A stretch of DNA of 15,083 nucleotides, from NCBI GenBank assembly GCA_937859855.1, contig CALMAR010000134.1, positions 1 through 15,083 of the forward strand, given 5' to 3'. The translations under genes were made by a program, and so were the position numbers. The notes under the pieces were generated by a model. It was not told the DNA's origin. It made no database searches and worked only from the letters and a program-made list of their open reading frames with translations. This stretch comes from an uncultured Kineosporia sp. Its GTDB lineage: Bacteria; Actinomycetota; Actinomycetes; Actinomycetales; Kineosporiaceae. Below are positions 7,136 to 13,181 of this stretch, piece after piece. The first letter of the stretch is position 1. Every line of letters starts with the position of its first letter.

Positions 7136-9232
7136 ATGTCCGTGCTGGCATTCTCGCAGCGAGGATGGCCACGTTTCGTGGTCGCCCTGGTCGTTTCGGC
7201 GATCGCGGCGACGGTCGCAGTCTTGGCCGTGGCGGTGTCACCGGCCCGCGCGGCAACGGCGTCGACCATCACCAGCGTGGCGTCCGGCCGGTGTCTGGAT
7301 GTCATCGGACAGGCCACCGCGCCCGGCACCGGCGTCAATATCTACGACTGCAACGGTCAGCGGAATCAGGCCTGGACCTTCACCTCCGCTGGCGAGCTGC
7401 GGGCCTACGACGGTTCGATGTGCCTGGACGTCAAGGGACGCAGCACCACCGCGGGGGCCAAGGTGCAGATCTACACCTGCAACGGCCAGACCAACCAGCA
7501 GTGGAAGATCAACGCCAACGGCACAATCACTGGGGTGGAGTCCGGCCTCTGCCTTGACGTCACGGGGGCCCGCACCGCCAACAGCACCCTGGTCCAGACG
7601 TGGACCTGCAACGGCCAGACCAACCAGCAGTGGACGACGTCCCTGAGAACCGCCGACACCCAGCCGCCGACCGTGCCGGGCAACCCGAGGGTCAGTGATC
7701 TGCTCTGTGACTCGGTGACGTTCTCCTGGAACGCTTCGGCCGACAACGTCGGAGTGGCGTTCTACGACATCTACCACGACGGCCAGTTGATGAAGTCGGT
7801 CAGCGGGACCACCCTTTCCACCAGCCTGACCGTGGTCCCCGGAGTGAACTGGGGCCTGTACGTCAACGCCCGGGACGCCGCGGGTAACGTCTCACAGGCC
7901 AGCAGCACGGTGCCGATCGCTCCCCCGCAGTGCCAGGTGGACACCACCAAGCCGACCGCGCCGACCGGCCTGACCAGCGCGGCCTCCGGCACCACGGTCA
8001 CCCTGACCTGGACCGCTGCCACCGACAACGTCGCCGTCAAGTTCTACGACATCTACCGCAATGGCGCCAAGGTCGGCACCGTCAGCGGTAGCGGCACGGT
8101 GGCTCCGGCGACCTCGTTCATCGACAGCGGCCTGAGCGCGAACACCAAGTACAGCTACTACGTGGTGGCCCGTGATGGGCAGGCCAACGTGTCGGCGCCC
8201 AGCAACACTGTGTCGGTGACCACCGCCGCTTCCTGCAGCAACCCGGTCTGCGCGGTCACCCAGATCACCACCGACACTGACATTCCCTGGGGTCTGACCA
8301 CCCTGCCGGACGGCACGATCCTCTACAACCGCCGGGACGCCCACGACGTCATCCACCTGAACCCAGCCAGCGGCAGCAAGACCACGGTCGGCACCGTTCC
8401 GAACGTGGACGAGACCGACGGTGAGGGTGGCCTGCTCGGCCTGGCGATCGCGCCGACCTTCTCCACGGATCACTGGCTCTACATCATGCACACCTCACCG
8501 ACCGACAACCGGATCGTCCGGATCAAGTATGAGAACGACAAGCTGACCCTCAGCAGCGAGCAGATCCTGCTCAGCGGAATCCTGCGGAACAAGTTCCACA
8601 ATGGCGGACGGCTGCGGTTCGGTCCTGACGGGAAGCTCTACGCCAGCACGGGTGACGCCCAGAACGGCGACAACGCCCAGAACAAGTCCAGCCTGAACGG
8701 CAAGATCCTGCGGCTGAATCCGGACGGCAGCGTTCCCTCCGACAACCCGTTCGGCAACTACGTGTGGAGCTACGGGCACCGCAATCCGCAGGGGCTGGCA
8801 TTCGACTCCCAAGGCCGTCTCTGGGAGCAGGAGTTCGGCAACGCGATCATGGACGAGACCAATCTGATCACCAAGGGTGGCAATTACGGCTGGCCCGGCT
8901 GCGAGGGCACCAGCGGGACGTGTGGCACCGCCGGTTACATTGCGCCCAAGCACACCTATCCGACCGCGGATGGCTCCTGCTCCGGAATCGCGATCGTCCA
9001 CGACGTCCTGTACGTGGCCTGCGAGCGAGGCACCCGGATGTATCGCGAGGTGATCAGCGGCAGCGATCTGACCAACGTGCAGACCTACTTCAATGGCACG
9101 TACGGCCGGCTGCGCACGGTGGAACCGGCACCGGACGGCGGACTGTGGCTGACCACCACTAACAACGGTGATAAGGACAGCATCGCCAACAACAGCGACG
9201 AGAAGATCCTGCACGTCGCTCTCGGCAGCTGA
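7136..9232 (+). CDS. Secreted PQQ-type glucose/sorbosone dehydrogenase with ricin lectin and Fn3 domains
   Basis: The start is ATG 7136, eight bases after GGAGGAG, giving 698 residues. Residues 1-39 are a signal peptide (basic start, long hydrophobic core, cleavage near SPARA/AT), so the enzyme is exported. Residues 40-168 form a ricin-B/CBM13 lectin with three repeats, each with Q-x-W (QAW, QQW, QQW) and a paired CLDV motif. Two fibronectin III domains follow (about 175-262 and 270-362), both containing FYDIY. The catalytic part (about 370-698) is a six-bladed propeller of the soluble glucose dehydrogenase/sorbosone dehydrogenase type. It has PWGLTTLPDG, EGGLLGLAIAP, the presumed catalytic His488 in FHNGGRLRFGPDGKLY, and YGHRNPQG at 547-554. 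It should oxidise a sugar aldehyde or hemiacetal with PQQ while the lectin holds it on a polysaccharide. Substrate and cofactor loading are inferred from the family. Confidence 0.92.
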   Translation: MSVLAFSQRGWPRFVVALVVSAIAATVAVLAVAVSPARAATASTITSVASGRCLDVIGQATAPGTGVNIYDCNGQRNQAWTFTSAGELRAYDGSMCLDVKGRSTTAGAKVQIYTCNGQTNQQWKINANGTITGVESGLCLDVTGARTANSTLVQTWTCNGQTNQQWTTSLRTADTQPPTVPGNPRVSDLLCDSVTFSWNASADNVGVAFYDIYHDGQLMKSVSGTTLSTSLTVVPGVNWGLYVNARDAAGNVSQASSTVPIAPPQCQVDTTKPTAPTGLTSAASGTTVTLTWTAATDNVAVKFYDIYRNGAKVGTVSGSGTVAPATSFIDSGLSANTKYSYYVVARDGQANVSAPSNTVSVTTAASCSNPVCAVTQITTDTDIPWGLTTLPDGTILYNRRDAHDVIHLNPASGSKTTVGTVPNVDETDGEGGLLGLAIAPTFSTDHWLYIMHTSPTDNRIVRIKYENDKLTLSSEQILLSGILRNKFHNGGRLRFGPDGKLYASTGDAQNGDNAQNKSSLNGKILRLNPDGSVPSDNPFGNYVWSYGHRNPQGLAFDSQGRLWEQEFGNAIMDETNLITKGGNYGWPGCEGTSGTCGTAGYIAPKHTYPTADGSCSGIAIVHDVLYVACERGTRMYREVISGSDLTNVQTYFNGTYGRLRTVEPAPDGGLWLTTTNNGDKDSIANNSDEKILHVALGS

Positions 9233-9273
9233 CCGGGGCAGGCGCTCCCGGGCGAAGGCTGCATCTCTCATCC

Positions 9274-9555
9274 CTACCAGGGTGAGCGGCTGTTCATTCG
9301 CCTCAGTGCCGAGCCGGCCCAGCGGCTCTGGTGCCATCCCCGATTCACCACTTCGGACCGGATCAGCCCACCCAAGTGATGGAGCCAGCGGCTGGGTGGT
9401 GTGGCTGTTCGCTGGCGGCTTCGCCGATGCAGATCCTGTATGCACTCGGGACAGATGGCTACCTCGGGACGGGCTCCGAGTCGTAGAACGGCCTGTTTGG
9501 CTTGGGGCCGCCCGCAGCACCAGCAGGACACTTCTTCATTCATGCCTTCGGGCAC
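9274..9555 (-). CDS. Small zinc-ribbon protein of unknown function
   Basis: The best start is GTG at 9555, six bases after GGAGGT on the minus strand, giving 93 residues. ATG 9543 and ATG 9573 are alternatives with weaker or badly spaced ribosome sites. The protein has CWCCG (C11, C14) and CPEC (C35, C38), a pair of C-x-x-C knuckles about 20 residues apart that should hold one zinc. The intervening LRLGARPEVAICPECIQDLHRRSRQ and the later RGWHQ segment resemble a short conserved actinobacterial family known to me only as hypothetical proteins. The tail is arginine-rich. Such proteins often bind nucleic acid or a protein partner, but that is inference. It is convergent with the dehydrogenase gene, 41 bases away. 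Confidence 0.7.
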   Translation of the reverse strand: MPEGMNEEVSCWCCGRPQAKQAVLRLGARPEVAICPECIQDLHRRSRQRTATPPSRWLHHLGGLIRSEVVNRGWHQSRWAGSALRRMNSRSPW

Positions 9556-9978
9556 AGTTGCACCTCCGCTCATGAGCGTAAGCGGCTCACGGAGCTGGTA
9601 ACCACTACCCTGATCAATAACCAGACGAGTGGGCGCAAAGGTGTGCTGGTGCCTGGGGCACGGCAGAACTGACTGCAGCGAATACACTTTTCGACTACGT
9701 CGATGGCAACGCGTCTTCTCATTACCTTCGGGCCGGGCACTTCGTGCTAATGAATTTCACCCCCTGTCAACTCAATACGACTGAGGGCCTGACGCCGGCC
9801 GGTTTACAGTGCGGCCAGGACGCAGGGCTGTTGGTGGATCAACCCAAGTCGAGTCAGAACGTGCTGACCGGCGCCCGCGATGCTCGATCACAGCGAGACT
9901 TGGTCGGGGAGTTCGCTTGCGTCCCGACGCGATATTTTGTGGGTGCCAAGATCGCGTCGACTTCTCCCCCCTAGCACG
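9556..9978. other. Gene-poor interval between the zinc-ribbon gene and a transposase remnant
   Basis: I see no convincing coding frame on either strand; short frames here have poor composition and no ribosome sites. The interval contains a 13-base palindrome, TCGAC-TAC-GTCGA (9691-9703), which could lie in the zinc-ribbon gene's promoter, and a longer inverted repeat at 9925-9959 listed separately. Decayed mobile DNA begins at its right end. Confidence 0.5.
9925..9959. repeat. Inverted repeat next to the transposase remnant
   Basis: CGACGCGAT (9925-9933) and ATCGCGTCG (9951-9959) are perfect 9-base arms around a 17-base spacer. The repeat lies just outside the recognisable transposase fragment. 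It could be an element end, an operator or a terminator; nothing further can be decided. Confidence 0.45.
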
Positions 9979-10183
9979 AGGGTGCTCAGGGACGAGCACC
10001 GGCTCGAACGGTCCGGCCCGGTCGCCGCCGGACCCTGGATCTGGGCGTCACCGATCTCGGCGCAAGGTCCTGGCCGAGTACCCGTTACGCACGTTCGTCC
10101 CGGCCCCGGCGCCGCCGTGCTCGTGGCCCAGATGCTCGGCCATCTCCACGTTCAGCGCGGTCTCCCAGCACCTGCTTCGCCAG
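9979..10183 (-). pseudogene. IS256/Mutator-type transposase fragment, frameshifted
   Basis: Minus-strand translation gives LAKQVL, then after a one-base frameshift ETALNVEMAEHLGHEHG, then NVRNGYSARTL. An in-frame TGA at 10050-10048 follows, with EIGDAQIQ readable only in another frame, and then DRAGPFEPVLVPEH. These pieces line up in order with the N-terminal region of IS256-family transposases (pattern ALE-x-EM-x-x-HLGY, then G-N-x-RNG-x-x-x-KT, then EIG, then PRDR-x-G-x-FEP). The DDE catalytic region is missing, and no transposon ends were identified. It is a dead fragment showing past transposition beside the DUF421 gene. Confidence 0.7.
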
Positions 10184-10199
10184 CCGGACAACACCCGGA

Positions 10200-10685
10200 T
10201 CAACCCAGAGACCTTCGCAGCACTGATATCGAACCCGACGCCTCCTGGACAACGGTCATGCTCGTCGGCGGTCCGTCAGAACCCGCCCGCCGCGTGATGC
10301 AGGCCAGATCGGCCGCGGTCACCGCCGCTCGGCCCAGAGCCAGGTCGTCCGGCACCCCGTCACGGATCAGGATCCGCGGGGGCGGATCCAACTGGCCGGT
10401 CGGTGCCACAGCCCGCAGTCGCGTGATCGCGGCGTGCGTGATCAGAAGGGTTACCAAAGCTGCGGTGCCAGTCAGCCAACTGGCGTCAGACGCCGTGGCG
10501 GTGCGCCCGATGATTGCTCCGCTGGCCGCCCCGGCGAGCCAGTCGACCGGGGTAAGTCCGCTAGTGACGCGTCGTCCCGATACCCGATAGGCCGCGACCG
10601 CGACGATCAGGAGTGCGGGCGCCTTGATCGCCGCCACCAGGGACCGATGCCAGTCTCCGATGAATGCCTGCTGAAGAATGTGCAT
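10200..10685 (-). CDS. DUF421-like membrane protein
   Basis: Translation from ATG 10685 gives 161 residues; GTG 10703, six codons upstream, is an alternative, and neither has a clear ribosome site. Three hydrophobic segments occur near residues 18-38 (KAPALLIVAVAAYRVSGRR), 44-62 (DWLAGAASGAIIG) and 72-92. A soluble domain follows with PRILIRDGVPDDLALGRAAVTAADL and a C-terminal SGSISVLRR. This matches the YetF/DUF421 pattern: R-x-SG-R after helix 1, P-x-D in helix 2, a short beta domain reading L-x-x-G, and E-x-x-G-x-ISV-x-R at the end. Its role is not established; members are membrane-anchored, and some are linked to spores or stress. Its stop is 17 bases from the transposase remnant. Confidence 0.72.
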   Translation of the reverse strand: MHILQQAFIGDWHRSLVAAIKAPALLIVAVAAYRVSGRRVTSGLTPVDWLAGAASGAIIGRTATASDASWLTGTAALVTLLITHAAITRLRAVAPTGQLDPPPRILIRDGVPDDLALGRAAVTAADLACITRRAGSDGPPTSMTVVQEASGSISVLRRSLG

Positions 10686-10909
10686 GCGCAGATGATGACG
10701 CACCCAGCTGCGGTCGCTCGATCAATGTATCCATGCACATGATCAGATGGATCCGGCAACATTTGCGCCAAGCGTCAGGGGTCGACGTTGACGAGGTCTT
10801 GAGCGCGGCCGGCGATCGACGGCGTCCCTCGGTCCGCAATCCGATCGGTTTCCCGGCCGCCGTCCTAGGGCAGAGCCGCAGGACAACCAGCGCCTGACCT
10901 GTGATGTTG
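10686..10909. other. Gene-poor interval left of the tRNA scar
   Basis: No gene is supported on either strand. Frames crossing this stretch continue through the tRNA remnant and read its T-arm as protein, so they are spurious. It presumably holds the promoter of the DUF421 gene on the minus strand. In the integration reading it is the chromosomal side of the junction. Confidence 0.45.
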
Positions 10910-10938
10910 TACCCCCGGCGGGACTCGAACCCGCACTT
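10910..10938 (-). other. 3' fragment of a tRNA gene, candidate attachment site
   Basis: The minus strand reads a complete T-arm, stem GCGGG, loop TTCGAGT and stem CCCGC (10934-10918). It continues into a seven-base acceptor strand CGGGGGT and a discriminator A at 10910. No matching 5' acceptor strand, D-arm or anticodon arm exists upstream on that strand, so this is only a 3' end. Site-specific integrases often insert into tRNA 3' ends and leave such a copy at the far junction. With this orientation the element would lie to the right (above 10938) and the intact tRNA at its other end, outside the window. The isotype cannot be determined. Confidence 0.65.
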
Positions 10939-11238
10939 GAGCGAAACAAGATCCGAGCATCTGCTTGCTTCGCCACAACTGTGGATGCCGCTCGTGACCT
11001 GACCGGAAGTCTCCAGGTCATCTATCAGCACTTGCCGAGGTATGGGATCACATCTGGTCGTTCTGGATGGGTTCTGTATGGAGATGATCTTGGCGTCATC
11101 GCCACCTTTACGTATTGCTCGGGCGCGGCTGTTTGGCTCAGATTTGCCAAATCCGGCACTATCGAACAGGTGTTCGATACGATTGGTGAGGTGAACCTGC
11201 CCGCACAGCGTGTCGCAAGCGCGGTTGTAGTGGTTGAC
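10939..11238. other. Gene-poor interval right of the tRNA scar
   Basis: Composition falls here compared with the left of the window. A plus-strand frame from 10981 (starting MDAARDLTGSLQVIYQHL) stays open but lacks a ribosome site and runs into an overlapping, better supported gene, so I do not call it. No integrase or excisionase is visible between the scar and the first gene. The promoter for the following genes should be here. Confidence 0.4.
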
Positions 11239-11252
11239 GTGCAAAATTGCAC
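11239..11252. promoter_or_regulatory. Palindrome immediately before an unrecognised gene, possible operator
   Basis: GTGCAA and TTGCAC are exact inverted halves around AA, ending two bases before the ATG at 11255. A TTGACG (11234-11239) touches its left side. A repressor bound here would block initiation, and the XRE protein encoded two genes downstream is an obvious candidate. This is inference from position and symmetry. Confidence 0.35.
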
Positions 11253-11254
11253 CT

Positions 11255-11902
11255 ATGGCTTCCAGGAGATCAGCGCTGTTGGCGCGCTTCTACAGCTCTC
11301 AGACCGCGAACCTCGCCAACATCAACGGAGTGATCGGCGAAGCCGTCCCGGCCTCGTTCACCATGCTCAGGCCGTTCGGGCACCCAATCGAGCTGGCCGG
11401 GGGGACGCTCGGCACCATCGTCCGCGAACACGCGATCCAGTCGATCGAGGCGGTACCCAGTTCAACCTTTTCGGGGCTGTGGTTCTCAGTTGGCCCAAAC
11501 CGATCTCTTGTCTTCAAGGATATGGAAGGGAACGAGGTGAGGGTCAGGAAGCGGCCTGTGGACTGGAAGCGGAAGCGACTGGTGCCGTTCCCAGAGGTCG
11601 AGCAGCTGCAGACCCTGACCCCTACCCAGTTGGAGCTGTTGAGACCGGCCTCGGCGTTCGCCGGCGAGGAATTGGTGATCTTGTGGAAGCCAGACCCTCT
11701 GTCAGCGACTCTGGATCGGGCGGTGCTGGCGGCGGTTCACAACATCGAGAACTCCAGCAAGACCAGGGTGATCGATTTCGTAAACCTCCCCGATCCGCCA
11801 GTGTCTATGAACGGGCTAGGCGTGCCACCCCCACCGGAGCCTGGCGATTTCGAGGACTTTTTTGGCCCTGCGTCTGGCATCCTCGGTCCGGACTCCGCCT
11901 GA
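11255..11902 (+). CDS. Protein of unknown function upstream of an XRE-ImmA regulator
   Basis: From ATG 11255 the frame encodes 215 residues; TTG 11234 upstream and TTG 11279 (behind AGGAG at 11264-11268) are other possible starts. Codons in this frame end mostly in G or C, unlike the competing frames, which supports it as real. I recognise no domain. It begins MASRRSALLARFYSSQTAN. It then has a globular-looking stretch with many beta-prone segments (SGLWFSVGPNRSLVFKDMEG near residues 75-95) and a basic stretch, RVRKRPVDWKRKR. It ends in a proline-rich acidic tail (GVPPPPEPGDFEDFFGP). No signal peptide or membrane helix is seen, so it is probably cytoplasmic. It lies 23 bases before the leader ORF and regulator gene and is probably co-transcribed with them. 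Confidence 0.6.
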   Translation: MASRRSALLARFYSSQTANLANINGVIGEAVPASFTMLRPFGHPIELAGGTLGTIVREHAIQSIEAVPSSTFSGLWFSVGPNRSLVFKDMEGNEVRVRKRPVDWKRKRLVPFPEVEQLQTLTPTQLELLRPASAFAGEELVILWKPDPLSATLDRAVLAAVHNIENSSKTRVIDFVNLPDPPVSMNGLGVPPPPEPGDFEDFFGPASGILGPDSA

Positions 11903-11925
11903 CAGAACACGACCAGGAGGTCTTC

Positions 11926-11955
11926 ATGATCGTCCTCTCCGGACTCCGACCATGA
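11926..11955 (+). CDS. Nine-residue leader ORF coupled to the XRE-ImmA gene
   Basis: AGGAGG at 11915-11920 is an ideal ribosome site five bases before ATG 11926. The frame reads MIVLSGLRP and stops at TGA 11953-11955, which overlaps the next gene's ATG (ATGA, 11952-11955). The regulator's own start has no ribosome site near it, so ribosomes finishing this mini-ORF are the likely source of its translation. The peptide itself may have no function. Confidence 0.45.
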   Translation: MIVLSGLRP

Positions 11956-13181
11956 GCCTCTCGGTTGCCGGGTTCCGTGTTCGGCAGGCGCGGGTGTTGC
12001 GCTCTCGTGCAAGTGGCGAGGTAGCCAACGCCCTTGGCTGGCCGATCTCAAAATGGTCTCGGCTCGAAAACTCGGACTTTTCAGTACTGGATGTGGCAGT
12101 TGTCCAGGCTATCGCCGTGGAATTAGAATTCCCACTGGATTTTCTCGTATACCCAGAGTCAGTGGATCTAAGTGACAAGGACCTTCTCTTCCGCGCCTCC
12201 AAGTCAATGCCAAAACGTGAAAAGCAATATTTGACTGATTTCGCGGCAATAGTCGGTGAAATTTCTACTTGGATCGACTCTTACCATCGCCTTCCAGGCG
12301 TTCGCCTGCCACATGCGTTGCTCAGACGCGAACCTCTTAGTGACATCGATATCGCAGGAGCGGCGGTCACGGCACGTTTGGCACTTGGCATTGACGCTGA
12401 TATTCCCGTGCCCTACCTGACGCATTCGATGGAGCGCGCTGGCATTGTTGTAATTTCGCGTGGCCGAGGTCTTCACCCTGGCGACGAGGACGTCTTTGAC
12501 CGTGATGCAATAGCTCTCGACAAACACATTGGATATTCCGTATGGTCTGGACTAAATAGAGATCGACCGCTTGTAGTAATGCGCTCTATTTCCTCTTGGG
12601 AAAGGACTCGATGGACGCTAGCGCACGAACTCGGTCACCTAATGCTGCACCGAGGGAGAATATCGGATTCAGCTGAAGATGAAGCGTCACGATTCGCAAG
12701 TGAATTCCTTGTTCCCGCCGAGAAACTTAAGCATTTGCTTCCAACAACACTTACATTGCGCACCCTGCTTCCCTTGAAATTGAAGTGGGGAATATCGCTA
12801 TACGCGCTGCTTCGTCACATGCACGTAAGTGAGCTAATTTCCAAAGATCGCTACGACAGTTTGACCAAGCAATTGCACGTGCGCCGCAATCACGAGACGG
12901 GTCGCACGTGGCGGAATGACGAACCTGGGTGGGACGCTAGGTCGCCAGAAATCCCAGGGATGCTCAGGACGTGGTTCGAACGCTGCCTATCCACCACGGA
13001 TCCAAACGCATTGGCAGCTATCTCCAAGGTATGGCCTGCCGATCTTTTCGCTATAATCTTGAGTAACCAGCGAACTCGTCAGCCTTCCGTGCAGGTACCA
13101 GATTCGATTGGGCTTGGACAACATCTTGAACAACGTTCAGTTGTTAGTCTCGATTCAAGACGCCGAACTAGCTTTGGTTAG
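11952..13181 (+). CDS. XRE-like HTH regulator fused to ImmA/IrrE metalloprotease
   Basis: The 409-residue protein starts at ATG 11952. Residues 8-65 resemble an XRE helix-turn-helix (FRVRQARVLRSRASGEVA, then ISKWSRLEN), although the first helices are divergent. The middle holds the COG2856/ImmA-IrrE zinc protease: WTLAHELGHLML with H225-E-x-x-H229, and E244 in DEASRFASEFLVP as the likely third zinc ligand. A typical KWGISLYALLRHMHVSELIS segment follows. All active-site residues are present. In known relatives (ImmA of ICEBs1, IrrE/DdrO of Deinococcus) the protease cleaves a repressor to switch on a mobile element or stress response; here sensor, DNA-binding and protease parts are in one chain. 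GC content falls sharply within the gene after about 12050. It overlaps the oppositely oriented SIR2 gene by 14 bases. Confidence 0.87.
   Translation: MSLSVAGFRVRQARVLRSRASGEVANALGWPISKWSRLENSDFSVLDVAVVQAIAVELEFPLDFLVYPESVDLSDKDLLFRASKSMPKREKQYLTDFAAIVGEISTWIDSYHRLPGVRLPHALLRREPLSDIDIAGAAVTARLALGIDADIPVPYLTHSMERAGIVVISRGRGLHPGDEDVFDRDAIALDKHIGYSVWSGLNRDRPLVVMRSISSWERTRWTLAHELGHLMLHRGRISDSAEDEASRFASEFLVPAEKLKHLLPTTLTLRTLLPLKLKWGISLYALLRHMHVSELISKDRYDSLTKQLHVRRNHETGRTWRNDEPGWDARSPEIPGMLRTWFERCLSTTDPNALAAISKVWPADLFAIILSNQRTRQPSVQVPDSIGLGQHLEQRSVVSLDSRRRTSFG

Noticed and set aside
10910..11000. A complete tRNA gene
   Set aside because: A CTTG/CAAG hairpin with a seven-base loop lies just upstream of the T-arm, but the stem is too short, position 37 is a pyrimidine, and no D-arm or 5' acceptor strand exists.
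10561..11244. A 227-codon minus-strand frame
   Set aside because: It translates the tRNA T-arm (reading CGFESRRGY) and overlaps the DUF421 gene, which is a familiar artefact.
10981..11955. A long plus-strand frame ending in the nine-residue leader peptide
   Set aside because: From 11255 it is out of frame with the better supported gene and becomes an arginine/glycine-rich shadow. Only the last nine codons have a strong ribosome site.
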